A stretch of DNA of 64,000 bases from an uncultured Phycisphaerae bacterium (GTDB taxonomy: Bacteria; Planctomycetota; Phycisphaerae; Sedimentisphaerales; Anaerohalosphaeraceae), in assembly GCA_937949545.1 (NCBI GenBank), contig CALEDR010000007.1:1-64000 (forward strand), read 5' to 3'. Positions within the stretch are counted from its first letter, which is position 1, and each line of letters begins with the position of its first letter. The notes beneath the pieces were generated by a model. It searched no databases. It was not told the DNA's origin and saw only the letters and a list, made by a program, of their open reading frames with translations. Position numbers and translations under genes: made by a program. Positions 26,801-35,627 of this stretch are shown piece after piece.

Positions 26801-27523
26801 CACTCCGAATGCATCCTGCAGAAGCTGAACCAATTCTACCTTCTGCCGGGCGTGCCGCAGCCGCCGCTCTATCATCCGGAGCTGCTCCTGACGAAGCGCA
26901 TCCGCCGGCGAATATTTCCCTGTGCAGATGTCCTCCACCCGTTCCAGAAACCGCTGCGGTTCCGGAATGCTCTCCAGAAAATCCGCCAGCGTAAAAATCT
27001 CCTCCACAAACCCCTTGGTGCCGTACAGCGTGCGGCCGAACAGCAGCACCCGCAGCCCCTCCGCCAGCGTCGGTTCTCCCCAGGCCTCTTCGAGCGTCTG
27101 GGCAAGGGCATCGGTCTGGAGCAGCGTCTGCTGGTCAGGGTCCACAATGCCGAAATCCGGCGCAAGGTTCAGCAGATAAAAATGCTCGGCCAGGATGCGT
27201 TTGCAGAAGGCGTGAAAGGTGCTGATGGAGGCAGCATCCAGCAGAAGCATCTGCCGCCGCAGCATCGAAGAGGGCCGGTCGTTGCAGGCCTTGCGCAGCG
27301 TGCGGGCGATGCGGTCGCGCATCTCTTCAGCGGCGGCGTCTGTATAGGTCAACAGCAGCAGCCGGTCCACATCCGTCGGACGCTGAACATCGCACAGCCG
27401 CTCCAGACACCGCTGGGCCAGCACCGCCGTCTTACCCGTGCCCGCCGAGGCACTGACCCGCACATCCCGCCCAACGGCGCCAACGGCCTTCTCCTGCGCC
27501 TTAGTCCATTTGACTTCACCCAT
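23828..27523 (-). CDS. addA: ATP-dependent helicase/nuclease subunit A
   Basis: 1231 residues. A UvrD-type superfamily 1 helicase: Walker A S-A-G-T-G-K-T (near 23-30), motif II F-V-D-E-F-Q-D-I near residue 390, a motif V/VI region V-H-K-S-K-G-L-E-F-P-V near 805 and A-L-T-R-A-R-E-K. The C-terminal RecB-type nuclease shows G-I-V-D-L-L-L and L-V-D-F-K-T-D. With AddB it resects double-strand ends, stopping at Chi-like sites, for RecA loading. GGAGGAGG precedes the ATG, which overlaps addB by eight bases, so the pair is translationally coupled. Confidence 0.95.
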   Translation of the reverse strand: MGEVKWTKAQEKAVGAVGRDVRVSASAGTGKTAVLAQRCLERLCDVQRPTDVDRLLLLTYTDAAAEEMRDRIARTLRKACNDRPSSMLRRQMLLLDAASISTFHAFCKRILAEHFYLLNLAPDFGIVDPDQQTLLQTDALAQTLEEAWGEPTLAEGLRVLLFGRTLYGTKGFVEEIFTLADFLESIPEPQRFLERVEDICTGKYSPADALRQEQLRMIERRLRHARQKVELVQLLQDAFGVPDWLTGHLAGYHSVLNLLEAAVRQGDCAKLWEILAGFEISKAPNRPKEIPEETADRIKAPLKEVKDDLKGLNDLAAVHPVYASLEDDSVRLQLRTILELLKGYVKHYTQAKEQIAALDFSDLEHKTVRLLEAHPAVAEKLRRRFDFIFVDEFQDINAVQKRILDSIRRPDNVFVVGDVKQSIYAFRRSRPELFLEALQEAREDPTEPLVPQRIDLGDNFRSRPEILAFANAVFGRIMTQETASMDYDERAALVCGRNDVKPDEILMPVEVVVLDEEAPEPGEDEFDGEENGTEESSESVLPEAENLSAEQRQAMWIARRIRQIVGADSGKPEFQIFDKELGCRRDVQYRDIVILMRSPANRAQTYTEILRLAGIPLHSQTSEGYFETTEIADLLALLKVLDNPIRDIELAAVLRSALFNFTDSELARIRLSAGKTDTFYECVQKAAEAGGPLAEKARRALEQLSDWRRRIRIGSLSDVLGSILDQTGYLAFVSALPNGRQRRANLLKLHQRAVQFEHFSTGPQSVSLARFVEFLEDIRREKQDWAPAQPDSAAENAVRLLSVHKSKGLEFPVVFLAELNAGWNFRDLKRTCLADEDALGIQAVCPERTIQFPTLAWQVLQERKRKTMLEEEMRILYVALTRAREKLILTASRRRSTCERIVQECALLGGKAVPDGRLLEVSCPMDWILFGLGHQPPMKEVFLNEPPAGPTFFTVQCVERDSLEACSREIEAACKRKLTASVPTLTEAERKRHQPVIEECRRILEWEYPFSSAVGLVAKLSVSGALEMMDEFAPAVGTDSFGSVPKAVLEQSGKKGRISPAQIGSAVHLLLARLDLRSKPNRQQVENTIETLVSEGLINSQTAAALEPEWIAAFFESEVGQRILQYPDKCHREWAFTISVSARQARIAPADEKIIIQGIVDLLLDSPDGLILVDFKTDRVSEGEWPERVERYRPQLRLYTLAVEKVLGRMPQRAYLYFLAHSKSIPVDLSS

Positions 27524-30500
27524 TGGCCTCCTCCTCCAAAGCCCTCAGCACATCTTCTTTTCGCATCGGAGAAAGCGTCCGATACCGATTGAGTTCCCAG
27601 TCAAACTTGCAGACGGATTGATAATCACATTCTTTGCAGGGGCTTTTGCGGCTCAGGCGATACGGAGCGGCGGAAATCTCCCCCCGGCGGATTTGTTCTG
27701 CAATCTGCTGAACCTTCCGCTGCGAGGCCGCCAGCAGCCGTTCAAACTGCTCGGGGTAAAGAACCCCGCTCCGCCCAAAATCACTGTAGGGCTGTCGGTC
27801 TTTTGTACGGAATGCAAAATTATAATAGGCGCTCCTCTGGCGGGCCTGCCTGTCCAGGTATTCGGCAAAGTGCCCGTTGAAAAAACCCCTGGCTTTGAAG
27901 GGAAATCCGGCCGGCTCTTCTACTTTTGCCAACTCCCTCCGCTTAATGGAATGCTGAATGGGGACATAAAAGGCCCCCGCCGCCTGCGCAATCGGCACCC
28001 CTTCGACTGTCTGACCCAGCAGCGCCTGCAGATACACCGGCATCTGCAGGTCCAGACCGTAGTGCCACTTGCCCCAGACAAACGGGTGCTCCCCAGTTTT
28101 GTAGTCAAAAATCACCGCTGCCGCTCCCTGCGGTGTTTCCAGAACATCAATCCGGTCAATCTTGCCGCGAACCTCTATTCCGACCGACGGAAAGCTCATC
28201 GCCGGCAGACCGCCGCTGCCGAACTCCAGCTCCGTGGCCAACGGACGAAGGTCTCCGGCGGCCGTCATTGCTTTAAGGCCCCCGGCCAGCTGAACCAGCT
28301 GTTCGATCGCCGTTTGCAGCAGAAACCGCTGATGAGCCGAATGCCGCTGAAAACTCTGGAGAAATTCGCTCCGGTCAATCACCTGCCCGCTCACCCGACG
28401 GACGAGTTGGGCAATCTGCTCGTCCGTCAGCTGCCGCCAATCGAGCCCTTCCTGCCGGACGGTCTTAAACAGCGCATCGAGAACCGAGTGATAAAATGAA
28501 CCCAAAACGACCGGCTCCATCTGCACCAGCCGACGTTTTTTCAGACGAAGAACATACGAAGCAAAATGCCGATACGGGCAGGCGGCAAAAGTTTCCAGCT
28601 GGCTTACCGAGGTCTTCAGCGGCTTGCCGCCGAGCTGCTCAATCACCTCCGGCTCCAGCCGGGCCGGATTGCGGTACTCCAGAGCCCGCCGAACCAGTCC
28701 GGCCGACGCACCGTCCGCCGATTCGAGCAGGGCCGCCGCCGTCCGCCGCGTCGTCTCCTCCGCCGTACTATCACGGCCGAGCACCTGACACAAATACAAG
28801 GCCCACTCCGACTCCGTCTGAATCTCCTGCGGCGTCTGCGGCTCCGGGGCGGGCTTGAGAGTCTTCAAGTCCGCAAACATCCGTTCCAGCATCTCCAGCC
28901 CGCTCCAGGGTTGCAGGGGGCTGCCGTTTTCATCCGCCAAAGGCCTCGTGATAACCACACGCCTCCGAGCTCGTGTCAGAGCAATATAGGCCAAATACCG
29001 CCGACGCAGAAGCTGCCGATCCAGCGGTTCCGCAAAATCCGCCTCAAATTGCTCCAGAACCACCCGATCATCTCGGCTGAAAAAGCCCTCCGATTCAAGC
29101 GGCACAGGAAACTGCTTTCCAGTCGCCCCCAGCAGAAATACAACCTCCACCTCCGGATGGCGGCTTCGCTCAATCTGACCAATCAGCACCTGATCCAGTG
29201 TCGGCGGTATCAGCTTAACTGTCAGCGTGCTCAGCGCCGTCTCCAGCAGCCGAAGATACGTCCCCGCCGGATGCCGACGTCCTCGATACACCAGGCACAA
29301 TTCATCCAGCACCTGCACCAGCTTTTCCCACATCTGCCGATGGCCGTACCGCTGGTCCGAGGGGTCCTCCCGCGCCCATTCGGTCAACACCCTGCGGACT
29401 CCGACGGCCTCCAGAAACTCCCAGAGCCCCTCGACAAACTCCTGCGGGTCTAAGGAATCTTCCTGCCGGATTTTCAGCCGCTCGCGCAGCTGCCCCAGCG
29501 GCCCGGCGATTCGCCGCCGCAGCCGGTCAATCCATTTTTCATTAAAACCATCCTGCGGGTCGGCAAACCGCCAGGGCTCTGATTGAAACCAATCATCCCC
29601 TTCAATTCCGCAGGCCCGGCAGTAGTTGTCCAGCCAGTCGGCCTCTTCCTCGCTTAAGCCCGTCAGATCCGTCTTCAGATACGCCGTCATATCCTGCAGG
29701 CGGAACTGGAAGCAGACCGCCCGCAGGGCATTGTCCAGCAGCTCGGCGGCCGGATGCGTCCGAAGCGGACGGGGCTGGTCAAGAAAATACGGAATCTGGA
29801 GCCGCTCAAACGCCCACACGAGCAGATGCTGATACGAGGCCATTTCCGGCACCACGACGGCAATCTGCCGATAGCGAAGGTTTTCCTGCCGAACCAGCCG
29901 GCGGATTTCGCGGGCCGTCCACAGACACTCGCCGCGTACATCCGGCAGCGCCGCCGAGACGACCGCCCCGCCGGATGAAGGCATGCTCGGCGGCCATTCC
30001 TCGACAAAATGCCGTTCCAGAAACTCCAGCGCCGGCGTCTGAGACCACCGCCGCGGGGCATCCAGCACAATCGGCTCTTCAATCCGGAGCCCCGACCGGC
30101 GAATCTGCTCACAGAGCCGCTGATAAGTCCGCTCCGTCGGAGCAAAGATGCTGAAGGGGTCCGGAGGACCGTTCAGGGCCGGTGGATCCAGACACAGCGC
30201 AATCTGCGAGTGTGCACAGACCTTCAGCAGTTCCAGCAGCACCGCCTCCTCGCGGGCGGTAAATCCGGAAAAACCATCCACCCACAGCTGCGCTCCTTTG
30301 AGAAACTCCGCCTCTGCAATCCGCCGGCTGACCTGCCGGAAAAGATGTTCCGCATCGTAAAAGTCCTGATTGGCCTCCAGAAATTCCTGATAGGCCCCCA
30401 GCAGGACAGCCAGGTCTTTGAGTTTGGCATCGGTTCGAGAGCTGCCGGCCGAGGCGGCCAGTTCGCGGGCCATTTCCTCCAGCCGCTGCGGAGTCATCTG

Positions 30501-30887
30501 GGCGCGGTACAGCTGAGCCAGCACGTCGGCCATTTGGCCGGCCGAGCCGGAAAGGTCGTCGTCCGAGCCGAGCAGTTTCAGCCGCTGCCGGCAGTCGGCC
30601 AGAAGCCGCCGGACAATCATCTGTCGGCCGACGCGGCTCAGCTCCCAGCGTCCGCCGACGGGGGAAAGCCAGTACCCCAGCCGCTGAAACGACAGAATCC
30701 GCAGGCGGTGGTACCCTTCAATGCCCGACAGTGAGAGCATCGCCTGCTCCATCTGGTAGGTGGCCTGTTCGGGCACCAGCAAAATCAGCGTCTGCAGTTC
30801 ATCGCGGCGCAGGGCCTCCGCAGCGGCCTCCAGACACAGCCGCGTCTTGCCCGTGCCCGCTCGACCAAGAATGAACTGAACCGCCAT
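27516..30887 (-). CDS. addB: ATP-dependent helicase/nuclease subunit B
   Basis: 1123 residues. The N-terminal Walker A G-R-A-G-T-G-K-T (8-15) is kept. The C-terminal nuclease has I-F-D-Y-K-T-G and four cysteines for a 4Fe-4S cluster: one in F-A-A-C-P-Y-R-H-F and three in C-K-E-C-D-Y-Q-S-V-C, the AddB arrangement. It reads the Chi-like strand and cuts the 5'-ended strand. It is the first gene of the addB-addA pair, with GGAGGAAG before the ATG. Length agrees with the family. Confidence 0.95.
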   Translation of the reverse strand: MAVQFILGRAGTGKTRLCLEAAAEALRRDELQTLILLVPEQATYQMEQAMLSLSGIEGYHRLRILSFQRLGYWLSPVGGRWELSRVGRQMIVRRLLADCRQRLKLLGSDDDLSGSAGQMADVLAQLYRAQMTPQRLEEMARELAASAGSSRTDAKLKDLAVLLGAYQEFLEANQDFYDAEHLFRQVSRRIAEAEFLKGAQLWVDGFSGFTAREEAVLLELLKVCAHSQIALCLDPPALNGPPDPFSIFAPTERTYQRLCEQIRRSGLRIEEPIVLDAPRRWSQTPALEFLERHFVEEWPPSMPSSGGAVVSAALPDVRGECLWTAREIRRLVRQENLRYRQIAVVVPEMASYQHLLVWAFERLQIPYFLDQPRPLRTHPAAELLDNALRAVCFQFRLQDMTAYLKTDLTGLSEEEADWLDNYCRACGIEGDDWFQSEPWRFADPQDGFNEKWIDRLRRRIAGPLGQLRERLKIRQEDSLDPQEFVEGLWEFLEAVGVRRVLTEWAREDPSDQRYGHRQMWEKLVQVLDELCLVYRGRRHPAGTYLRLLETALSTLTVKLIPPTLDQVLIGQIERSRHPEVEVVFLLGATGKQFPVPLESEGFFSRDDRVVLEQFEADFAEPLDRQLLRRRYLAYIALTRARRRVVITRPLADENGSPLQPWSGLEMLERMFADLKTLKPAPEPQTPQEIQTESEWALYLCQVLGRDSTAEETTRRTAAALLESADGASAGLVRRALEYRNPARLEPEVIEQLGGKPLKTSVSQLETFAACPYRHFASYVLRLKKRRLVQMEPVVLGSFYHSVLDALFKTVRQEGLDWRQLTDEQIAQLVRRVSGQVIDRSEFLQSFQRHSAHQRFLLQTAIEQLVQLAGGLKAMTAAGDLRPLATELEFGSGGLPAMSFPSVGIEVRGKIDRIDVLETPQGAAAVIFDYKTGEHPFVWGKWHYGLDLQMPVYLQALLGQTVEGVPIAQAAGAFYVPIQHSIKRRELAKVEEPAGFPFKARGFFNGHFAEYLDRQARQRSAYYNFAFRTKDRQPYSDFGRSGVLYPEQFERLLAASQRKVQQIAEQIRRGEISAAPYRLSRKSPCKECDYQSVCKFDWELNRYRTLSPMRKEDVLRALEEEANG

Positions 30888-31224
30888 CGAACTTCCTCCG
30901 GGCCCTTTCTACCACGCCGCAGCCGTTTTGGCAATGAAAAGACAGGCAAACACCGGCATCTCAGTCATCAGAACAACCCGCTTCGCAGGAGCGGCAGGCT
31001 GCGAACTTTCCCTATTGTTCCACACATCTCAGACCGGACCGTCGGAATTCCTGCGGTCCGATGCTGCAGATCCGATAAAAAACTCCAAAGCCGGTCCGGA
31101 TTTGCCAACACCCTATAAAACACTTTCTAACGCTAAGTAAACGTTTACTAAAAAAAATAAATAAACCCCTTCACCGACGTTTCCGATAGACCGAACCGTC
31201 AGAATTAAGGAGAGGAACACAGAA
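30888..31224. other. Divergent intergenic region between addB and the TonB receptor
   Basis: No gene seen. It must hold the addB promoter (minus strand, not clearly readable) and the receptor promoter. An AT-rich part from about 31110 contains TATAAA (31114-31119) and the palindrome at 31136-31149. The receptor's ribosome-binding site AAGGAGAGG lies at its right end. Confidence 0.6.
31136..31149. promoter_or_regulatory. LacI/GalR-type operator palindrome
   Basis: AGTAAACGTTTACT is a perfect 14-bp palindrome with the central CG of LacI-family operators. It lies 76 bp before the TonB-receptor ATG, where a bound repressor would block transcription. No LacI-type regulator gene is in the window, so the regulator must be elsewhere. 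Confidence 0.55.
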
Positions 31225-33558
31225 ATGAAAAGGCAATTCTTCAGAACTGTCGGATGGATATGGGCTGCCGGCTGGGCGCTTTCTATTTTGGCCGCGGCAG
31301 AACCGTTGCCGGAAAAGCGAGACCTGTTTGAGCTGTCCATTGAAGAATTAATGGAAATTCCTGTCTTTTCTTCGGCCTCGCTAACCAAAACCAAACCGCG
31401 GCTGGTTCCGGCTGCCGTAACCACCATCACACAGGAAGAGATTGCCGCCTCCGGGGCCAGGAACCTGTTTGAACTGCTGGACATTTATGTGCCGAATTTC
31501 CAATGGATTCGTCATCACTGGGAGCCCGACCATATGGGCCTTCGCGGCATCATGAGCGACCATAAGTATCTGCTGCTGGTCAACGGCCGGAATATGAATC
31601 ACCGCACACACGTCGGCGCCTTAAGCGAACGGGACCTGGTTCTGCTGAGCGACATTCATCGCATCGACATCATTCGCGGGCCGGGCTCCGCCCTGTATGG
31701 TCCCGGGGCCGTCTCAATGGTCATCAACATCATCACACACAATCCTTCCACCTTTGAAGGAACCGAAATCATAACCCGTGCCGGCGCGGGAGAAGAGTTT
31801 TACTCCATCGAAATCAAACAGGGCCGACCGTTCAGCGACGGCGACGGCGGATACTTCTGGTATGCAGGCATCGGCAAATACCTGGGGGCCAAATCCGACA
31901 AGGCCCAGCAGATTTTCCCCTTGGATTTCCCGCAGGAAATGGATGTTCCGTGGTGGGATAACGAGCCGTGGCCTGACGGCTGGGGCCCTAATCCGGCCAA
32001 TCCGCCCCGTCTGCCGACAGACGGACTGAAAGCAGGCCAGCCGCTGACCCAAGGCCCCATCAGCCGCGACGGCGCGTCGTATCGCGGTCTGCCGCCGGTG
32101 AAACTGCATTTCCATTTCCAAAAAGACAACTGGGACATCTGGGCCCGCTATACACGCGGGGGCAAAGACTATGTGATGTCGCCCCAAATCTGGGCCCGTC
32201 CGAGCTGGGGGTACGCCGATTATGTCTTTTACTCGTTCGACTGGGACACATGGACCGGCACCTACAAAAAAGTGCGAACCAATACATACGGCTACCAGCA
32301 GGGAACCGTCTATATCGGATATACCCAGGAACTGACCGATTCGCTGTCGCTCCAATACGCCTTCAGTTATGATACGTTTCATCTGGTGCAGCGCCGGCAG
32401 AATTGGGTTGACGAGGCATCCCGAGAAGACGAATACTACGGGAAAGCCGTCGTGCAGTGGCAGCCGCATGACAAACACCGATTCGCCTTCGGCGGCGAGC
32501 TGTCGCATCAGGAGCTGGGCCTGAAAGCCCACGGCTGGCCGGATATTCCGCCCACCAGCCCGCGGCTGCCCTCCATGCCGCGCTGGTCCACAAATCTGTA
32601 TTCCATATTTGGAGAATACCAATGGACGCTCACCGACCGCTGGACGGTCTTTCTCGGCGGGCGGGCGGATGATCATACCTATACGGAGCGGATGTATTCC
32701 CCCCGCGCTGCGGTCGTCTATAGCCCCACGGACCATGACACGGTCAAATTGATGTGGTCCCGCTCGGTTCGGGCGAATATCGAGACAGAAATGAGAGCCT
32801 CCGCCATGGCCGGAAGCGGGAACAGTGCGCCGGAAAAACTGGACAGTGTCGAACTGCGCTGGGAGAAAAAGCACAGCAAAAATTTGGAGACGGCTCTGAC
32901 CGGATTTGTCCACTACAGTCTGGAGCTGTTGGGATGGAATGTCGAGCAGTCGCGCGTAACCCCGGTCGGAAATCAGAGAGAATACGGAATAGAATTCGAG
33001 ACCGCCTATCAGACTTCGACAACCCAGGTGGTTTTCTCGCATGCCTACACCCAGTTGTATGACTTTGACCTGGTGGAAGGAAGCCGCACATACGTAACCG
33101 CTGAACCCTACGGCTACGGACGCGACCTGGCCGACTGGTCCGACCACGTATCCAAAATCGCCTGGAGACAGAAACTCAGCGAACAGCTGACGCTTGACGC
33201 CTCGCTGCGGATCTATTGGGGATTCCCGGGAATGAAAGACTACAACGAGTATTATCCGTATGCGTTTGACGGAGCCCGCAGAAGTTTTGAGTATGACGGA
33301 ACCACCTACCCGGACGGTCGGCCGTTTCCGGAACATCGGTTCTTTGAGCCGGGCTGGAAAAAATCCTATCGGGGCAATTACTATCTGAATGTCGGGCTTC
33401 AGTATAAGCCCTCCAAAAATCTGACCATCGGAATACACGGATACAATCTGCTGGGGATTTTCGACAAAAATCTGAACAAACGGAACTATCTGGCCGTGTA
33501 CGGCGACTACCGAACCCATGCCCCCGCCGCAGCGGTTTCGATTTCCTACCGATGGTAA
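31225..33558 (+). CDS. TonB-dependent outer-membrane receptor
   Basis: 777 residues. A signal peptide (to about residue 25) is followed by a short segment D-L-F-E-L-S-I-E-E-L-M, typical of a receptor subfamily, the plug domain (about 55-170, with I-R-G-P-G-S-A-L-Y-G-P-G-A-V) and a 22-strand barrel ending in Trp, the usual outer-membrane signal. It imports a ligand using TonB energy. The LacI-type operator upstream suggests a sugar or oligosaccharide. The barrel is intact, in contrast to the related broken copy at 54138-56376. No SusD partner or TonB/ExbBD genes are nearby. Confidence 0.92.
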   Translation: MKRQFFRTVGWIWAAGWALSILAAAEPLPEKRDLFELSIEELMEIPVFSSASLTKTKPRLVPAAVTTITQEEIAASGARNLFELLDIYVPNFQWIRHHWEPDHMGLRGIMSDHKYLLLVNGRNMNHRTHVGALSERDLVLLSDIHRIDIIRGPGSALYGPGAVSMVINIITHNPSTFEGTEIITRAGAGEEFYSIEIKQGRPFSDGDGGYFWYAGIGKYLGAKSDKAQQIFPLDFPQEMDVPWWDNEPWPDGWGPNPANPPRLPTDGLKAGQPLTQGPISRDGASYRGLPPVKLHFHFQKDNWDIWARYTRGGKDYVMSPQIWARPSWGYADYVFYSFDWDTWTGTYKKVRTNTYGYQQGTVYIGYTQELTDSLSLQYAFSYDTFHLVQRRQNWVDEASREDEYYGKAVVQWQPHDKHRFAFGGELSHQELGLKAHGWPDIPPTSPRLPSMPRWSTNLYSIFGEYQWTLTDRWTVFLGGRADDHTYTERMYSPRAAVVYSPTDHDTVKLMWSRSVRANIETEMRASAMAGSGNSAPEKLDSVELRWEKKHSKNLETALTGFVHYSLELLGWNVEQSRVTPVGNQREYGIEFETAYQTSTTQVVFSHAYTQLYDFDLVEGSRTYVTAEPYGYGRDLADWSDHVSKIAWRQKLSEQLTLDASLRIYWGFPGMKDYNEYYPYAFDGARRSFEYDGTTYPDGRPFPEHRFFEPGWKKSYRGNYYLNVGLQYKPSKNLTIGIHGYNLLGIFDKNLNKRNYLAVYGDYRTHAPAAAVSISYRW

Positions 33559-33645
33559 GAGAGCACACGCAAAAGATGTTTTTTCTTGCCGACAGCGTCC
33601 GAAGCGTGTATAGAAGGACGAAAAACCATCGGCAGGAATGTTGTC

Positions 33646-34275
33646 ATGGAAGCGGCGGCAGAAAAAGAACAAATTCAACACCGGGCGGAAAGCCCGTTTT
33701 ATATGCAGGTCCGTAAAGTCAATGAGGCGGGCTATGAGGCGGCTCTGCTGGGACTGTCGCACAACAAAAAACAGCGTCCGGAGAAGATGGAGGCCGTCGC
33801 CCGCCGACTGGCCGACAAGGACGGCGGCCACAACAAGTTTCTCGAGAGCATTATCGTCTGGCTGGATGTCCGTGCCCCCCGCTATTGGTGGCAGGAGGCT
33901 GACACGTTCCGGCTGTCCACCAAGCAGTCCGAAAGCACGATGCACACGCTCAGCGGCGAACTGCTGGCGGTCAATCTGGACGATGCAGACGCTGTTGCCG
34001 CTTTTTTGGAGGCCAATTTTGAGCCGGACAGCTGTTCGCTGGAGACGCTGCGTGCGATTCATCAGGCCGCCGTACGGCAGGATATTGTGGGGGTCAAAAA
34101 ACGCCTGCCGGAAGGATTCCTTCAGACCCGGCTGTGGTGTATGAGCTATCGAACGCTGCGCAACATCATCCTTCAGCGCCGCACGCACCGCCTGCCTCAT
34201 TGGCGGGAATTCATTCGCCAGACCCTCGAGCAGGTGGACCATCCGGAGCTGCTGCCGGGTCTGATAAGCGAATAA
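33646..34275 (+). CDS. Phage-like protein related to flavin-dependent thymidylate synthase (ThyX)
   Basis: 209 residues from the ATG at 33646 (AGGA nine bases before; in-frame ATG at 33703 is possible). The core reads R-A-P-R-Y-W-W-Q-E-A-D-T-F-R-L, then S-E-S-T-M-H-T-L, and later L-P-E-G-F-L-Q-T-R and Y-R-T-L-R-N-I-I-L-Q-R-R-T-H-R-L. From memory this pattern belongs to a ThyX-related family found mostly in phages of Firmicutes. The strict ThyX signature R-H-R-x7-S is absent, so thymidylate synthesis is doubtful. No phage genes surround it. Its 3' end overlaps the convergent sulfite reductase gene by 65 bp. Confidence 0.6.
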   Translation: MEAAAEKEQIQHRAESPFYMQVRKVNEAGYEAALLGLSHNKKQRPEKMEAVARRLADKDGGHNKFLESIIVWLDVRAPRYWWQEADTFRLSTKQSESTMHTLSGELLAVNLDDADAVAAFLEANFEPDSCSLETLRAIHQAAVRQDIVGVKKRLPEGFLQTRLWCMSYRTLRNIILQRRTHRLPHWREFIRQTLEQVDHPELLPGLISE

Positions 34276-35602
34276 CCCGTTCGCAGTCTGCCGATTGTTC
34301 CAGATAGTTTCGAAGCCAGGATTCAATCTGGTCTGCCGGAACGGTTCCGGCCTTTTGTCCCAGTCGGGGGGATTGCCCCTGTCCGCCGTTCAGGTACACA
34401 TCAAAACACGCCTGCTGCCGGCCGTTGAGAGTTTTCCGCCGTCCAATCAGTCCGATGTCGGCCACGGCGCTTTGGGCGCAGCCGTTGGGACAGCCGGAGA
34501 CAGCAATGGGACGGCCGACGGAACGAAGGGCGGCTGTCTGCTGGATTTGTACCCCGATTTGCTGGGTCGAAACAAGGGCCCGCGGACAGCTGTCTGCTCC
34601 GGGACAGACAACCACACACGGCAGGTTCGCAAGGGGGTTTAGAGATGCCGGCAGCGGGAACAGGGTGTCCCCGTATAATTCCAGGCTGTGAGAGAGGGTG
34701 ATTCGCAGGACGGCTCCCGCCGATTGAGCCGCCCGAGCCAGTTCCAGTGCCGCCTGAGCCGACAAATTGCCTCCGGGAAGCTGGAGGGCATAAAGCCGCC
34801 GATATCCGCTGCGTCCGCGCGGCAGCGGCATAGCCGGCCGGTTCTGCCGCTTGCAAAATGTTTGGAATCGCCGGTCCAGTTCCTTTCGAAACGGTTCATC
34901 TCCCAGCCGCTCCCGAATGTGCCGCAGCCGCGCCCGGGAGCGGTTGTTTCGCTCGCCCAGCTCGATGAACATCTCCAGGGCCGCCGCCGCCAGCGGCAGA
35001 ACCGCTTCCGCAGGCACCTGTTCATACAGGTCCAGGCCGGTTCGAGGTATGGGCCCCAGGGAACCGGCCCCGACGACTCGAAAGGTCCCGTCCGGACGGA
35101 CAAGAAATCCCAAATCGCTGATGTAAGGTACCCCTCGACTGTCCCGCAGCCCGCAGAAGCTGATCTTGAATTTCCTCGGCAGCGGCCGTTCGGCGGCCTG
35201 TTCGCTGAGCATCTGATGAAGCAGCCGGGCCGCCGGCAGCAGATCAAAATCATCCGGATCCAGGTCGCAGGCGGGCGAAACGGTGATATTTCGGATGGAG
35301 TCGCCGCAGGCGCCGTAGGTGCTGATGCCCGCCCTCTCCAGTTCCTGATAGAGAACGGGCACATCGGCCTGACGGACATTGTGCAGCTCGATATCCTGCC
35401 GAGTCGTCAGATGCAGCGGCACATCCGGCGTAAACCGCTCCGCCAGCTCGGCGACCGCCCGCCACTGCTGCCAGCTGATTCGTCCGCCCAAAAACGGAAT
35501 CCGCTGCATAGAGAGCCCCTCCTGCTTTTGCGGGTAAGTGCCCCAAAGCCGCTGAGGCTCCTGCGGCACACCTTTGTTTTTTTGCGAATCCGGCTGTCCC
35601 AT
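34211..35602 (-). CDS. Siroheme-iron-sulfur nitrite/sulfite reductase, probably assimilatory sulfite reductase
   Basis: 463 residues from the ATG at 35602 (AAAGGAG eight bases before). Two ferredoxin-like half-repeats (near 40-110 and 265-325) and the siroheme/4Fe-4S cysteines are visible: C-P-G-A-D-S-C near residues 333-339 and C-P-N-G-C near 368-372. It reduces sulfite to sulfide with six electrons. Nitrite use is possible for the family, but its place as last gene of a sulfate operon argues for sulfite. It is shorter than most ferredoxin-dependent sulfite reductases (about 550), and its last 20 residues are a Pro/Ala/Gly-rich tail. Confidence 0.88.
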   Translation of the reverse strand: MGQPDSQKNKGVPQEPQRLWGTYPQKQEGLSMQRIPFLGGRISWQQWRAVAELAERFTPDVPLHLTTRQDIELHNVRQADVPVLYQELERAGISTYGACGDSIRNITVSPACDLDPDDFDLLPAARLLHQMLSEQAAERPLPRKFKISFCGLRDSRGVPYISDLGFLVRPDGTFRVVGAGSLGPIPRTGLDLYEQVPAEAVLPLAAAALEMFIELGERNNRSRARLRHIRERLGDEPFRKELDRRFQTFCKRQNRPAMPLPRGRSGYRRLYALQLPGGNLSAQAALELARAAQSAGAVLRITLSHSLELYGDTLFPLPASLNPLANLPCVVVCPGADSCPRALVSTQQIGVQIQQTAALRSVGRPIAVSGCPNGCAQSAVADIGLIGRRKTLNGRQQACFDVYLNGGQGQSPRLGQKAGTVPADQIESWLRNYLEQSADCERVIRLSDPAAAPDGPPARGSGE

Positions 35603-35627
35603 CGGCGCACTCCTTTCCCGACACACT

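Noticed and set aside
24272-27592. A 1106-codon open frame on the plus strand opposite addA
   Set aside because: It is the antisense shadow of a well-supported AddA with helicase and nuclease motifs; no ribosome-binding site or domain supports the antisense frame. The long antisense frames at 31714-34326, 35574-37481, 58732-60387 and 60204-62915 were rejected for the same reason.
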